DNA of 64,000 nucleotides, taken from the NCBI RefSeq assembly GCF_000425185.1, contig NZ_AULH01000010.1:124001-188000 (forward strand), given 5' to 3'. Source of the stretch: Pleomorphomonas koreensis DSM 23070 (GTDB taxonomy: Bacteria; Pseudomonadota; Alphaproteobacteria; Rhizobiales; Pleomorphomonadaceae). Under the pieces are notes generated by a model that ran no database searches, was not told the DNA's origin, and worked only from the letters and a program-made list of their open reading frames with translations. Both the position numbers and the translations under genes were made by a program. Shown here in pieces: positions 27,689-39,283 of this stretch (position 1 is its first letter; every line of letters starts with the position of its first letter).

Positions 27689-28932
27689 CAGTCCTCTCCG
27701 TGACCGGCCACCATGGCGCGCATGGCGAGGTCGGCCTCGCTGAGCCCCAGCTCAAGCCTGAGCCGCTCGGTCTTCCTGAGCCGCTCGCTCTCGCTCTTCA
27801 GCTGGCCGCAGGCGGCGGCGATGTCGCGGCCGCGCGGCGTGCGGATCGGCGAGGCGTAGCCGGCGTCGTTGACGAACTCGGCGAAGGCCTCGATGGTCTC
27901 CCAGTCGGAGCATTCGTAAGCGGTGCCCGGCCAGGGGTTGAAGGGGATCAGGTTGATCTTGGCCGGAATGCCCTTCAGGAGCTTCACCAGGTCGCGGGCG
28001 TCCTCGAGGCTGTCGTTGACGCCCTTCAGCATTACGTATTCAAAAGTGATGCGCCGCGCGTTCGACAGGCCCGGATAGGCGCGGCAGGCGTCCATCAGCT
28101 CCTTCAGCGGGTACTTCCTGTTGATCGGTACCAGCACGTCCCGGAGGTCGTCGCGCACGGCGTGCAGGGAGATGGCCAGCATGCAGCCGATCTCATCGCC
28201 GGTGCGGGCGATATTGGGCACCATGCCGGAGGTGGACAGCGTGACGCGGCGCTTCGACAGCGACAGGCCGTCACCGTCCATGATGATGGCGAGCGCCTGC
28301 TTGACAGCGTCGAAATTGTAGAGCGGCTCGCCCATGCCCATCATGACGACGTTGGAGACGAGGCGGCCTTCGCTCGGGATGGCCGCCTCGGCGTTGGGGG
28401 CGGCGTCCGGATAGTCGCCGAGCCGGTCGCGGGCGACCAGCACCTGCGCCACGATCTCCTCGGCGGTCAGGTTGCGCACCAGCATCTGCGTGCCGGTATG
28501 GCAGAAGGCGCAGTTGAGCGTGCAGCCGACCTGCGAGGAGACGCAGAGCGTGCCGCGCCCCTCCTCGGGGATGTAGACGGTCTCGATCTCCACCGGCTTG
28601 CCGGCGCCGCGCGAGGGAAAGCGCAGCAGCCACTTGCGCGTACCGTCGGCCGACACCTGTTCGGTGACGATCTCCGGCCGGCCGACCACATAGGCGGCGT
28701 CGAGACGGGCGCGCAACTCCTTGGCGATGTTGGTCATCTCCGAGAAGTGGCGCGCGCCGCGCACGTAGATCCAGTGCCAGAGCTGGGAGACGCGCATCCT
28801 GAGCTGGCGTTCCTCGACGCCGATGGCGAGCAACGCCTTGGCGATCTCGATGCGCGACATGCCGACGAGCGACGGCTTTTCCGGCAAGGCGGCGGGCGAG
28901 GGGGCGCGGCTGTGGTCGATGACGGTCGACAT
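27688..28932 (-). CDS. rlmN: 23S rRNA / tRNA (adenine-C2) methyltransferase
   Basis: This radical-SAM enzyme methylates C2 of A2503 in 23S rRNA and A37 in tRNAs. The 414-aa protein carries the CxxxCxxC cluster motif in [23 protein letters not shown], and the C-terminal active-site Cys in IAAACGQL that makes the protein-RNA intermediate. The N-terminal accessory domain ([16 protein letters not shown]) is present. Length is normal for alphaproteobacteria. It is followed by a translationally coupled membrane-protein gene. Confidence 0.96.
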   Translation of the reverse strand: MSTVIDHSRAPSPAALPEKPSLVGMSRIEIAKALLAIGVEERQLRMRVSQLWHWIYVRGARHFSEMTNIAKELRARLDAAYVVGRPEIVTEQVSADGTRKWLLRFPSRGAGKPVEIETVYIPEEGRGTLCVSSQVGCTLNCAFCHTGTQMLVRNLTAEEIVAQVLVARDRLGDYPDAAPNAEAAIPSEGRLVSNVVMMGMGEPLYNFDAVKQALAIIMDGDGLSLSKRRVTLSTSGMVPNIARTGDEIGCMLAISLHAVRDDLRDVLVPINRKYPLKELMDACRAYPGLSNARRITFEYVMLKGVNDSLEDARDLVKLLKGIPAKINLIPFNPWPGTAYECSDWETIEAFAEFVNDAGYASPIRTPRGRDIAAACGQLKSESERLRKTERLRLELGLSEADLAMRAMVAGHGED

Positions 28933-29131
28933 GGGCGTTCGATCGGTCCTGGCGGGATTGGAAGGTGGGCGCGTTGCGCCCGAAATGCAAGAACGGTCGC
29001 GGACGTTACCGTCCCGACCGTTCCCGGTTATGCCAAGCTATAGCAGAAACCCTGAGAAAACCCAAGCCAGCGGTGGCAAGGCTGCCGTTCCGCCGGCGCG
29101 GGACTCCATTTATGTTGACCTCAGTCGCCGT

Positions 29132-29189
29132 CGGGCCTCTGGCCCCTGGCTTTCGCTCCGCTTGGCGCCGGAAGCCGCTCCGCGGCTTC
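29132..29189. repeat. Palindromic mosaic element, copy A
   Basis: It lies 24 bp past the ialB stop. It contains GGGCCTCTGGCCC (29133-29145), then CGCTCCGCTT, TTGGCGCCGGAAGCC, and a 7-bp hairpin GAAGCCG/CGGCTTC (29171-29189). The same modules occur in the same order at 46895-47010, directly after another minus-strand gene. Confidence 0.6.
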
Positions 29190-29212
29190 ACGGTTATCCA
29201 GGCAAGTCGCGC

Positions 29213-29734
29213 TTACTGGCACTCGCCGTCAATGCGCTTCAGCGCGGCGGTGACGCCCTTCAGCGAATAGGTGTCGGTGGTGACCGTGCCGCGGCGCGAG
29301 GTGCCGGTGATCACCATGTCCGTGCCGCCCTTCATCGCGTTGATGAAGCGGCTTTCCTCGGCGGCGTTGTCGACCCAGGCACCCTGGTCCTTGGTGTACA
29401 TGCTGAAGGTGGCGTCGCCGATCTTGACGGTGGTTTTCGAGCCTTCCTTGTAGGGATAGCCGGTGATCACCGACACTTCATGCTTGACGCCTTCCTTGGG
29501 GCGATTGGTGATGAACATGAACACCGGATCGCGATTGACGCCCTGCGGCGCCGTCTCGGTCGGCTGCGTGGCCGCATAGCAGACCTTGGCGCCGGCGGCG
29601 GTGTTGTAGGTGTAGGTGGCCCAGCGCTCGAACGTCTGGAGCGGCGTCGGCGCCTTGGTTTGCTGGGCGGCGGCGATGGTCGTCGCGCCAACCAGCAGGG
29701 CAACGGCCAGGCCGAGGGTGCGTGCGTTCGTCAT
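29213..29734 (-). CDS. Invasion-associated locus B (IalB) family protein
   Basis: This 173-aa protein has a signal peptide (residues 1-23, AAA-Q) and the IalB domain (ATYTYNTAAGAKVCYAATQP ... TDTYSLKGVTAALKRIDGEC). The two cysteines, near the start and at the C terminus, probably form a disulfide. IalB-type proteins are common periplasmic proteins in rhizobia. The name comes from Bartonella and does not imply virulence here. AAGGTGA precedes the ATG. A palindromic element follows the gene. Confidence 0.88.
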   Translation of the reverse strand: MTNARTLGLAVALLVGATTIAAAQQTKAPTPLQTFERWATYTYNTAAGAKVCYAATQPTETAPQGVNRDPVFMFITNRPKEGVKHEVSVITGYPYKEGSKTTVKIGDATFSMYTKDQGAWVDNAAEESRFINAMKGGTDMVITGTSRRGTVTTDTYSLKGVTAALKRIDGECQ

Positions 29735-30129
29735 CTAATCACCTTGGGTCTTGTCGTGGGACACGGATGCGCCCACCGAAGCGGTCCGCATTAGGCGTAA
29801 AGGAACGGTAAGGCGTCAGGGTTACCAAAGTGTTGCTCCGGCGTCTCGATCTGCCTTGCATGGCCGATCGGAGACCGCGCCTCATCAAGATTGCGCGAAG
29901 CTTGGCCGGAATTCGGGCGACAATGCGGCCGGTGGCCGTTTGACGGGCGCCTGGCGGAAGTTATCCGGCCTTTTCGCCGGTCAGCCGTTCGGTTGCGGCA
30001 TGAGCATCCGCCCGAGGCGGGCCTCCGGGCAAAGGCTGGAGCCCGACAACCGTCGACAATCCCTGACTGCGGCGAGCGCCCTGACCGCGATATACGGTCG
30101 CGAACTCGATGTTCGCGGGGGTCCGGATA
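29735..30129. other. Gene-free stretch of about 395 bp
   Basis: It holds the upstream region of ialB and the 3' flank of the YkvA gene. I see a short GC hairpin near 30011-30030 and no gene with a credible start. Confidence 0.4.
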
Positions 30130-30498
30130 TCAAGTCTGCTCCGTCACCCGGCCCAGGGCGGCGCGGGCGGCCGCGCGGTGGCGGTCGCCGATATGGCGCC
30201 GCACCATGGTGATGGCGGTGATCAGCACGGTGATGTCGTCGGAGAAGCCCAGCCCCAGGATGAAATCCGGCACGACGTCGAAGGGGATGACGAAATAGGC
30301 GAGCGCGGCCAGCAGCGTCGCCCGCACCGAAGCGGGCGTCTCGGGGTCGAGGGCGCAGTAATAGGCGGCCACCACCTCGTCCATGAAGGGAACGGCGGCG
30401 ATCGCCTTCCTGACCGTCCTCCAGAAGCGGGAGCGGACGCGGGCCTCGTGGCCCTCGGCCGGGCCGATGATCTCGGGGTCGGGATGGAAAACGGCCAT
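30130..30498 (-). CDS. YkvA family (DUF1232) protein
   Basis: This 122-aa protein contains the DUF1232 core ALAYFVIPFDVVPDFI at about 73-88, followed by GLGFSDDITVLITAI. The short hydrophobic core suggests membrane association. Function of the family is unknown. The start at 30498 has GGAG about 10 nt upstream. A much longer frame to 30828 overlaps the divergent eptA start and looks non-coding, so I use the short form. Confidence 0.85.
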   Translation of the reverse strand: MAVFHPDPEIIGPAEGHEARVRSRFWRTVRKAIAAVPFMDEVVAAYYCALDPETPASVRATLLAALAYFVIPFDVVPDFILGLGFSDDITVLITAITMVRRHIGDRHRAAARAALGRVTEQT

Positions 30499-30649
30499 TG
30501 ACGTCGAACTCCGCGGCTGGATATCTCGGCTAAACATGGTTGCCCGCTGCCGACTGCGCAAGGCGCGCCGGCCCCGATGCCGCAGCCACGCTTTTGACAC
30601 GTTTCCTCCGCAAGGGGAGGCGGCCAAATCGGGCTTTCGGGGAACAGCT

Positions 30650-32284
30650 GTGGCCATCAACGCTCGGATTTCCAACCTGCGGCCCCGTGTCGACAGCCGC
30701 TGGCTGGCCCTCGCCGCCACGCTCTGGCTGCTGGTCGCCGGCAACCAGACCTTCTGGCACAAGGCGGCGGCGGCCTTCGCCGCCACGCCGCTCGCCCTCC
30801 TCGCCCTCGGGGCCGCCGTGGCCGCCATCTATTTCGTGGCGCTGCTTCTTCTCCTCCAGACCTATCTGGCCAAGCCGGTGCTGCTGTTCCTGCTGGCGGC
30901 GGCCGGCGGCGCTTCCTATTTCACCGATACCTTCGGCACCGTCATCGACGTGGCGATGATCGATTCGGCGATGACCACCACCGGCCACGAGGCCGGCCAG
31001 CTGTTCACGCCGCAATTCTTCCTGCACATGGCGCTGTTCATCGGCCTGCCGGCCGCCGTCGTCCTGTGGATCAGGATCGGCTACGCGCCCTGGCGGCGGC
31101 GCCTCGTCTCGACGGCAGCGCTGGTGCTGGTTGCGGTGGCGGTGGGCGGCGCGCTGTTCTACAGCCAGTTCGGCACCATCGTCTTCGCGCTCCGGCAGGA
31201 CCGGCTGGTGATGAAGACGCTGAACCCGGCCATACCGATCGCCTCGGCCTACACCTACGCGACGCGCAGCCTGAGGCAGACCAACGTCGTCGTGGCGCCG
31301 CTCGGCACCGATGCCCGGCTGGGCCCGCGCGTCACCGCCTCCGGCCGGCCCTTCGTGACGGTGCTGGTGGTCGGCGAGACGGCGCGCGCCATGAACTTCT
31401 CGCTGAACGGCTACGCCCGCAAGACCAACCCGGAACTGGAGAAGCGCGACATCGTCAACTTCCCCGATGTATCGAGCTGCGGCACCGCGACGGCGGTGTC
31501 GGTGCCCTGCATGTTCTCGAAGTTCGGCCGCGCCGACTATTCCGACGACAAGGCCAAGGCGACCGAGAACGTGCTCGACGTGCTGCATCACGCCGGCGTC
31601 GACGTCCTCTGGTGGGACAACAACACCGGCCCCAAGGGGGTGACTGCCCGCCTTGGCTCCAAGGCCTACAACGACGTCAAGGACCCGGTTGCCTGCGCCA
31701 CCGGCGTCTGCCTCGACGACATCTTCCTGCCCGATCTCGACAAGCTGCTCGGCGGCGTCACGCGCAATACGGTGCTGGTGCTGCACCAGACCGGCTCGCA
31801 TGGCCCGGCCTATTATCTGGGATATCCCGAGGAGTTGCGCGTCTTCACCCCCGATTGCGCCACCGAGCAGGTGACCACCTGCAGCCAGCAGGAGGTGGTC
31901 AACTCCTACGACAACACCATCCTGACCACCGACCGCTTCCTCGCTCGGGTCATCGACAGCCTGTCGCGGCACGACGACCGGGTGGCCGGGGCGATGTACT
32001 ACGTGTCCGACCATGGCGAGTCGCTCGGCGAACACGGCATGTACCTGCACGGCGCGCCCTATGCGCTGGCGCCGGAGACGCAGACGCACGTGCCGATGGT
32101 CACCTGGTTCTCGCCTGCTTATGCCGAGGCGCGCGGCCTCGACGTCGCCTGCGTGCGGGCAAGGGCGGGCGAACGCTATTCGCACGACAACCTGTTCGAC
32201 ACGCTGCTCAGCATGATGGACGTGGCGACCGACGCCTATCGCGCCGACCGCGACATCCTGTCGCCCTGCCTCGGCCGTTCCTGA
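30650..32284 (+). CDS. eptA: Lipid A phosphoethanolamine transferase
   Basis: This 544-aa inner-membrane enzyme moves phosphoethanolamine from phosphatidylethanolamine to lipid A or core sugars, which lowers surface charge and polymyxin binding. It has about five N-terminal membrane helices (to about residue 180) and a periplasmic sulfatase-like domain. The nucleophile is the Thr in VVGETARAMNFSLNGY. Metal ligands appear in SDHGESLGEHGMYLHG. Paired cysteines (SSCGTATAVSVPCM, ACATGVC, CATEQVTTC) match family disulfides. I chose the GTG at 30650, with GGGGA 7 nt upstream. The frame extends upstream without coding character. No PmrAB-type regulator is nearby. Confidence 0.93.
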   Translation: MAINARISNLRPRVDSRWLALAATLWLLVAGNQTFWHKAAAAFAATPLALLALGAAVAAIYFVALLLLLQTYLAKPVLLFLLAAAGGASYFTDTFGTVIDVAMIDSAMTTTGHEAGQLFTPQFFLHMALFIGLPAAVVLWIRIGYAPWRRRLVSTAALVLVAVAVGGALFYSQFGTIVFALRQDRLVMKTLNPAIPIASAYTYATRSLRQTNVVVAPLGTDARLGPRVTASGRPFVTVLVVGETARAMNFSLNGYARKTNPELEKRDIVNFPDVSSCGTATAVSVPCMFSKFGRADYSDDKAKATENVLDVLHHAGVDVLWWDNNTGPKGVTARLGSKAYNDVKDPVACATGVCLDDIFLPDLDKLLGGVTRNTVLVLHQTGSHGPAYYLGYPEELRVFTPDCATEQVTTCSQQEVVNSYDNTILTTDRFLARVIDSLSRHDDRVAGAMYYVSDHGESLGEHGMYLHGAPYALAPETQTHVPMVTWFSPAYAEARGLDVACVRARAGERYSHDNLFDTLLSMMDVATDAYRADRDILSPCLGRS

Positions 32285-32408
32285 GCCGATCGGGCGCGAA
32301 GGCGCCTTGCGCCGCGCCGATATCGAGATAATAGATTGCCATCGACATTGACTCGGAGACCGGCGCCCGCGCGGGGCGCCGGCCGGCCGATCATCCCACG
32401 GAGTTCCC

Positions 32409-33629
32409 ATGAAAAAGGGCGAAGTCAAGAAAGTCGTTCTGGCCTATTCCGGCGGCCTCGACACGTCGATCATCCTGAAGTGGCTGCAGACCGAACTCGG
32501 CGCCGAAGTCGTCACCTTCACCGCCGATCTCGGCCAGGGCGACGGCGATCTGGAGCCGGCCCGCAAGAAGGCCGAACTGTTGGGCATCAGGGAGATCTTC
32601 ATCGAGGACGTGCGCGAGGAGTTCGTCCGCGACTTCGTCTTCCCGATGTTCCGCGCCAACGCCGTCTATGAGGGCGTCTACCTGCTCGGCACGTCGATCG
32701 CCCGTCCCTTGATCTCCAAGCACCTGATCGACATCGCCCGGAAGACCGGCGCTGACGCCATCGCCCACGGCGCCACCGGCAAGGGCAACGATCAGGTGCG
32801 CTTCGAGCTTTCCGCCTACGCGCTCAACCCGGACATCAAGATCATCGCCCCCTGGCGCGACTGGACGTTCAAGAGCCGCACCGACCTCCTCGATTTCGCC
32901 GAGAAGCACCAGATCCCGATCGCCAAGGACAAGAAGGGCGAGGCGCCCTTCTCGGTCGACGCCAACCTCTTGCACTCCTCCTCGGAGGGCAAGGTGCTGG
33001 AGGACCCGTCGCAGCCGGCGCCCGAATATGTCCACATGCGCACCATCTCGCCGGAGGAGGCGCCCGACAAGGCGACGATCATCACCGTCGGCTTCGAGAA
33101 GGGCGACGCGGTGTCGGTCAACGGCGTGCGCCTCTCGCCGGCCGAACTCTTGACCAAGCTCAATGAACTCGGCCACGACAACGGCATCGGCCGCCTCGAC
33201 CTCGTCGAGAACCGCTTCGTCGGCATGAAGTCGCGCGGCGTCTACGAGACGCCCGGCGGCACCATCCTGCTCGCCGCCCACCGGGCGATCGAGAGCATCA
33301 CGCTCGACCGCGGCGCCGCGCATCTCAAGGATGAGCTGATGCCGCGCTATGCCGAGCTGATCTACTACGGCTTCTGGTTCGCGCCCGAGCGCTACATGCT
33401 ACAGGCGCTGATCGACAAGAGCCAGGAGAATGTCGAGGGCGAGGTGACGCTGAAGCTCTACAAGGGTAACGTCATCGTCACCGGCCGCTCGTCGCCGAAG
33501 ACGCTCTATTCCTCGACGCTGGTCACCTTCGAGGACGACCAGGGCGCCTACGACCAGAAGGACGCCGCCGGCTTCATCAAGCTCAACGCGCTGCGGCTTC
33601 GCACGCTGGCCAAGCGCGATCGCGGCTGA
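32409..33629 (+). CDS. argG: Argininosuccinate synthase
   Basis: It joins citrulline and aspartate with ATP in the penultimate step of arginine synthesis. The 406-aa protein starts with the PP-loop AYSGGLDTS (about 12-20) and has the expected [21 protein letters not shown] and [10 protein letters not shown] blocks. It is monocistronic. A 9-bp GC hairpin (32360-32382) lies in its leader about 27 bp before the ATG, without a T-run. A strong bidirectional terminator follows. Confidence 0.97.
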   Translation: MKKGEVKKVVLAYSGGLDTSIILKWLQTELGAEVVTFTADLGQGDGDLEPARKKAELLGIREIFIEDVREEFVRDFVFPMFRANAVYEGVYLLGTSIARPLISKHLIDIARKTGADAIAHGATGKGNDQVRFELSAYALNPDIKIIAPWRDWTFKSRTDLLDFAEKHQIPIAKDKKGEAPFSVDANLLHSSSEGKVLEDPSQPAPEYVHMRTISPEEAPDKATIITVGFEKGDAVSVNGVRLSPAELLTKLNELGHDNGIGRLDLVENRFVGMKSRGVYETPGGTILLAAHRAIESITLDRGAAHLKDELMPRYAELIYYGFWFAPERYMLQALIDKSQENVEGEVTLKLYKGNVIVTGRSSPKTLYSSTLVTFEDDQGAYDQKDAAGFIKLNALRLRTLAKRDRG

Positions 33630-33705
33630 GCCGGCTGCGGCAATTCGGCCTGCCCGCCGTCCCACGGGCGGCGGGCGGTGCAAGGATGGATCGCATCGGA
33701 AAATC

Positions 33706-33741
33706 AAACGGCGCCGCCCTTTCGGGGCGGCGCCGTTTTCG
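33706..33741. terminator. Bidirectional terminator between argG and a chemoreceptor gene
   Basis: A 14-bp stem pairs 33706-33719 with 33725-33738, with a 5-nt loop. T-runs lie on both strands (TTTT after the stem on plus, GATTTT on minus). It sits between two convergent genes. Confidence 0.9.
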
Positions 33742-33759
33742 TTCGATGCGGCCGGCGAC

Positions 33760-35754
33760 TTACGCGGCGCGCAGGCTGTCGACGAACTTGCCCACTTCGC
33801 TTTGCAGGTCGGTGGACTGATGCTCCAGCTCGGTTGAGAGCGACATCAGGTGGGTGGAGGCGCGGCCGGTCAGTTCGGCGGCCTCGCCGACGCCGGCGAT
33901 CGAGCCGGTCACCGTCTGGGTACCCTCGGCGGCCCGCTGGGTGTTCTGGGCGATCTCGCCGGTCGCCGCGCCCTGCTCCTCGACGGCACCGGCGATCGAG
34001 GCGGTGACCTCGCGGATCATCGAGATGGTCGAGGTGATGCGGCCGATCGCCGTCACCGTCTCGTTGGTCGCTTCCTGGATCTCGCCGATCTTCGACCCGA
34101 TCTCGTCGGTGGCCTTGGCCGTCTGGGCGGCCAGCTGCTTCACCTCCGAGGCGACGACGGCGAAACCCTTGCCGGCGTCGCCGGCTCTCGCGGCCTCGAT
34201 GGTGGCGTTGAGGGCGAGAAGGTTGGTCTGCTCGGCGATTGCCCGGATCAGGTTGACCACGTCGCCGATGCGGACGGCGGCGTCGGTCAGCGCCCGCACC
34301 TTGGTCTCGGTGCGCGACGCCTCCTCGGCGGCCTCGTCGGCGATGCCGGCCGATTTGGCCACCTGGGTGTTGATCTCGCGGATCGAGGCGGTCAGCTCCT
34401 CGGCGCCGGCCGCCACGGTCTGCACGTTGGAGGCGGCGGCCTCGGCGGCGCCGGTCACCGACTGCGCCCGGCCCGAGGTGGCGTCGGCGGTCTCCGACAG
34501 CTCGCGGGCGGCCTCGGCCACCTCGGCCGACGAGCGGGCGAAGCGATCGGCCAGCGCGCCCATGGTCGACTGGAAGGTATCGGCGAGCGCCTGCCGCTCG
34601 CGGAGCTGCCGCTCGGCGGCGAGGCGGTCGTTCTCGCCCTGCTCGGCGCGCAGCCGCTCGGTCTCCGACAGGCCCCTGGCGAACACGTCGAGCGTCCGCG
34701 CCATGTCGCCGACCTCGGTGCGGTCGCCGGCATAGGGAATGGCGACGTCCCGCGTTCCGGCGGCGACCGCCTTCATGGCGGCGGTGATGCGGCCGATCGG
34801 CTTGACGATGCCGCGCGCCAGCAGCCAGCCGAACACCAGCGTCATCGCCATGATGCCGCCGAAGATCATCATCAGCTGGTCCCTGGCCTCGCGGCGGGCG
34901 CGGATTTCCGAGGTCGAGGCGGCCGTGTCGACGCTGCGGATCATCGTCACCAGATTGTCGAGCTGCGGCTCCAGCGCCTTGTAGCCGTTGGACAGCTGCT
35001 CGTAGATGCTGAGGAACTTCTGCTGCAGGGTGACCCACTGGCCGACGTTGCCGGCGTATTCCTCCACCGCCTTGCCGAGCGCCGCCTTGGCATCGGCATT
35101 GAGCGGGCTGCGGGCCAGCGCGCGGGTGAAGTCCATGGACGTCTTGCCGAAGGCGGTGAAGGCCTGCGGGTCGTTCTTCAGCATGAAGTCCTTCTCGTAG
35201 GTCCGCATGGTGGCGAACAGGGCCGCGAGTTCCGGCGCCGGGTTGGCGGCAAGCAGGTCGTTCACCGCGTCGGCGGACTTCTGGAGCGCGCCGCCGACGC
35301 CCTGCTTGGGATAGAGGCCGAGCTGCTTCTTGATGTCGAGGATGGCCTTGAAGGCGGTGCCGTAGTCCTCGAGGCCGGCCTTGATCTGGGCGACGTTGCT
35401 GGCCCTCGTCGGGTCGGTGGCCTTGATGCGCGCCTCGAGCTGCTGGATGTTGGAGCCGGTCATGCGCATCAGGTCACCGTGCAGGCCGGAATAACGCTCG
35501 TTGCCGGTGAACAGGAACTCGATCTCGGAGCGGCGGAGCTGCAAGGCGGTGGTTTGCAGGGTGCCGGCCAGATCGGCGTTGATGCGGGCGCTGGCGGCGC
35601 GCTGGCGATAGCCGTTGGCGTTGATGTCCTGCAGCATGTAGAGGCCGCCGACCACGGCGAGGCCCAAGAGCGAGAACAGTCCGAAGGCCAGCACCTTCGT
35701 GGCGATGCGCAGATGCACCCGCGGCATCAATCTCCTGAATGCGAATTTCGGCAT
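33760..35754 (-). CDS. Methyl-accepting chemotaxis protein with helical sensor domain
   Basis: This 664-aa chemoreceptor has a membrane helix at about 18-40, a long all-helical periplasmic region of about 250 residues, a second helix (about 295-315), HAMP, and the signalling hairpin with [20 protein letters not shown] at its tip. The sensor part resembles the four-helix or helical-bimodular class and not Cache, unlike the receptor at 13415-15475. No CheR-binding tail is present. The ATG at 35754 is preceded by GGGGGAG about 10 nt away. The ligand is unknown. Confidence 0.9.
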   Translation of the reverse strand: MPKFAFRRLMPRVHLRIATKVLAFGLFSLLGLAVVGGLYMLQDINANGYRQRAASARINADLAGTLQTTALQLRRSEIEFLFTGNERYSGLHGDLMRMTGSNIQQLEARIKATDPTRASNVAQIKAGLEDYGTAFKAILDIKKQLGLYPKQGVGGALQKSADAVNDLLAANPAPELAALFATMRTYEKDFMLKNDPQAFTAFGKTSMDFTRALARSPLNADAKAALGKAVEEYAGNVGQWVTLQQKFLSIYEQLSNGYKALEPQLDNLVTMIRSVDTAASTSEIRARREARDQLMMIFGGIMAMTLVFGWLLARGIVKPIGRITAAMKAVAAGTRDVAIPYAGDRTEVGDMARTLDVFARGLSETERLRAEQGENDRLAAERQLRERQALADTFQSTMGALADRFARSSAEVAEAARELSETADATSGRAQSVTGAAEAAASNVQTVAAGAEELTASIREINTQVAKSAGIADEAAEEASRTETKVRALTDAAVRIGDVVNLIRAIAEQTNLLALNATIEAARAGDAGKGFAVVASEVKQLAAQTAKATDEIGSKIGEIQEATNETVTAIGRITSTISMIREVTASIAGAVEEQGAATGEIAQNTQRAAEGTQTVTGSIAGVGEAAELTGRASTHLMSLSTELEHQSTDLQSEVGKFVDSLRAA

Positions 35755-36036
35755 GCGGAAAAACTCCCCCGGTTGACCCAGCCGCACGCAGTGTCCCGCG
35801 CCTCCTCCCGGCTGTTCATTTCCCGCCGCAGCATGGCCTTCGCCGATTAATCGCGCGTAAAGGTCGTTGCCGCGAATGACGCGATATGGCGGGAATCGCG
35901 GGCGGCAACGATACGAGTCGCGTTGTCGCCGGCGGACGGACGCTTTCCCTGGCCACCACCGCCCTGCGCCGATTGCGCGCGGCGGCGATTCGGGAGAAGC
36001 TCACGCCGTTTCCCGCAGAAGGCCGATGCCCGCGCC

Positions 36037-36678
36037 ATGCCCCTTTCCCTGTTCCTCTCCGCCTTCCTCGCCGCCTTTCTCTATGTGGTGATCCCCGGTC
36101 CGGCCTTCATCGCGCTGCTCGGCATCGGCGCCGGCCAGGGGCGCGGCGCCGGCGCCCGCTTCATCGTCGGCCACCTCGCCGGCGACACGCTGTGGACCAG
36201 CCTCGCCCTGGTCGCGCTGGTCGGCGCGCACGTGGTGGGGCCGGTGGTGTTCGACCTGCTCGGCTGCGTCTGCGGCACCTATCTCGCCGTCATCGGCTGG
36301 CGCGCCTTCCGGGCCCGGCCGCGCCTGGCGGGCGAGGCGGTGATGGTGGTGACGCGGCCGTTCCGGCGCGGCCTCGTCTTCGGCCTCACCAACCCCAAGG
36401 GCTATCCGGTGGCGCTCGCCACGTTCACGGCGCTGGTCGGCGGCGTCGCCGACAGGCTGTCGTTCTCGAGCCTGCCGCCGCTCTTGGCCGCCTCCTTCGT
36501 CGGCTTCCTCGTCGCCGATCTGGTGCTGATCGCCATCATCGGCGCCGGCGCTGTGCGGCGCTTCTACCGCAGGCACGAACTGGCCATCGTGCGCGGCTCG
36601 GGTTTGCTGTTCATGGGATTTGCCGTTCAGGCCTTCTGGCACTCGGTGCCGGGCCTTCTCGGTGTCCGCCGCGCCTGA
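36037..36678 (+). CDS. LysE/RhtB family exporter
   Basis: This 213-aa inner-membrane exporter has six hydrophobic helices and the signature VVIPGPAFIALLGIG near residue 17, with LTNPKGYPVALATFTALVGG in the middle. It is only distantly similar to the other LysE protein at 26614-27246, so they are not a recent duplication. The substrate is unknown. I chose the ATG at 36037 because the first helix follows at once. Upstream in-frame extension to 35923 is Arg-rich and unlikely. Confidence 0.86.
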   Translation: MPLSLFLSAFLAAFLYVVIPGPAFIALLGIGAGQGRGAGARFIVGHLAGDTLWTSLALVALVGAHVVGPVVFDLLGCVCGTYLAVIGWRAFRARPRLAGEAVMVVTRPFRRGLVFGLTNPKGYPVALATFTALVGGVADRLSFSSLPPLLAASFVGFLVADLVLIAIIGAGAVRRFYRRHELAIVRGSGLLFMGFAVQAFWHSVPGLLGVRRA

Positions 36679-36733
36679 GGCAATATTTTATGCCTCTGCA
36701 TGGCTGATGATCGCCGGAATAATCAGGTTTTTC

Positions 36734-36761
36734 TTGCTCCCGTCACAATCGTTTGTATAGT
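36734..36761 (+). promoter_or_regulatory. Candidate sigma-70-type promoter of typA
   Basis: TTGCTC (36734-36739) and TATAGT (36756-36761) are spaced by 16 bp. The predicted start near 36768 falls 6 nt before a strong hairpin. AT content rises around the site. Confidence 0.55.
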
Positions 36762-36773
36762 GCGCGGCAAAAT

Positions 36774-36810
36774 GACGGTCCGAAGGTTCGCTTCGGGCCG
36801 TCTGTCTTTT
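36774..36810 (+). promoter_or_regulatory. Terminator-like hairpin in the typA leader
   Basis: Arms 36774-36785 and 36791-36802 pair over 12 positions (11 Watson-Crick pairs plus one G-U in RNA) around GTTCG. TGTCTTTT follows. The hairpin lies right behind the predicted transcription start and before the typA ATG at 36828, so it could be an attenuator, a cold-sensitive structure or a 5' stabiliser. Confidence 0.55.
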
Positions 36811-36827
36811 CCCAATCGAGTACGCCT

Positions 36828-38651
<1,824 letters not shown>

Positions 38652-38676
38652 GACTGCTGACAGGACATTTGGAAGA

Positions 38677-38704
38677 GGGCGGTGCCGGTGGCGCCGCCCT
38701 TTTC
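38677..38704 (+). terminator. Rho-independent terminator after typA
   Basis: A 10-bp stem (one G-U) pairs GGGCGGTGCC (38677-38686) with GGCGCCGCCC (38690-38699), followed by TTTTCC. Confidence 0.85.
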
Positions 38705-38845
38705 CGTTTATCGGGGATGCCGGCCAGCGGATGTCGCGGGATGGCGAACCGGCGGACGCGGTCGGGCTTTTCGGCGGTAGGAGGGGCTGAATCGTCGCGG
38801 CAGCGGGACGCTTTCCGTGCCGAGACAAGCGCTGCCGCCTTCAAG

Positions 38846-38904
38846 CTATATATAGTTCTATCTTGATATATATATATGTAAATATCTGGATGTTTCAGAT
38901 ATCG
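38846..38904. other. AT-rich island with an inverted repeat
   Basis: A 59-bp run of TA-rich DNA stands out in this GC-rich genome. It ends in an exact 7-bp inverted repeat, ATATCTG (38882-38888) and CAGATAT (38896-38902), with a 7-bp spacer. It lies in the gene-free stretch 38652-39283. It could be a promoter, a protein-binding site or an unwinding element. I see no ORF. Confidence 0.5.
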
Positions 38905-39035
38905 ACGTCAGCGGGGGCGGGGTGTTGGATGGGGAGCAGCCAAAGGGCAGACTCGGAGCGCCCCTTCCAGTCTTTCCGTCGCATGAGGTCATCTCACTGA
39001 GACACTGGCGCATCCACCTACTGAGCCGGTTGCCG

Positions 39036-39190
39036 ATTCTCATCCGCCACGGCGGCTTGAGATATCGGCAAGCGGAGAGCCGGCATTCTCATCCGCCACG
39101 GCGGCTTGAGATATCGGCAAGCGGAGAGCCGGCATTCTCGTCCGCCACGGCGGTTTGAGATATCGGCAAGCGGAGAGCCAGCATTCTCAT
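39036..39190. repeat. 49-bp tandem repeat, three full copies plus a partial one
   Basis: Units begin at 39036, 39085 and 39134, and an 8-bp fourth start lies at 39183. The first two units are identical over 49 bp. The third differs at a few positions (for example CTCG for CTCA and GGTTTG for GGCTTG). Each unit contains the inverted repeat CCGCC-A-CGGCGG and the palindrome GATATC. The period is not a multiple of three, so it is not coding. There are no spacers, so it is not a CRISPR array. Confidence 0.9.
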
Positions 39191-39230
39191 TGCCTCCTGG
39201 AATGAGGCGCAAGGCGCAACCAAACGACAA

Positions 39231-39262
39231 GGGCCGCGTCGCTGCCGACGCGGCCCCCGTTT
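39231..39262 (-). terminator. Terminator after the DUF4167 gene
   Basis: An 11-bp perfect stem pairs 39231-39241 with 39246-39256, with a 4-nt loop. On the minus strand it is followed by TTGTCGTTT. It lies just past the stop at 39284 and may also work on the plus strand. Confidence 0.75.
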
Positions 39263-39283
39263 CTTCCGGCGAATGAGGCGGCC

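Noticed and set aside
32360-32382. Attenuator in the argG leader
   Set aside because: A 9-bp GC hairpin is present, but there is no T-run, leader peptide or arginine-box pattern to support attenuation.
39036-39190. CRISPR array
   Set aside because: The 49-bp units are contiguous with no variable spacers and no cas genes are near.
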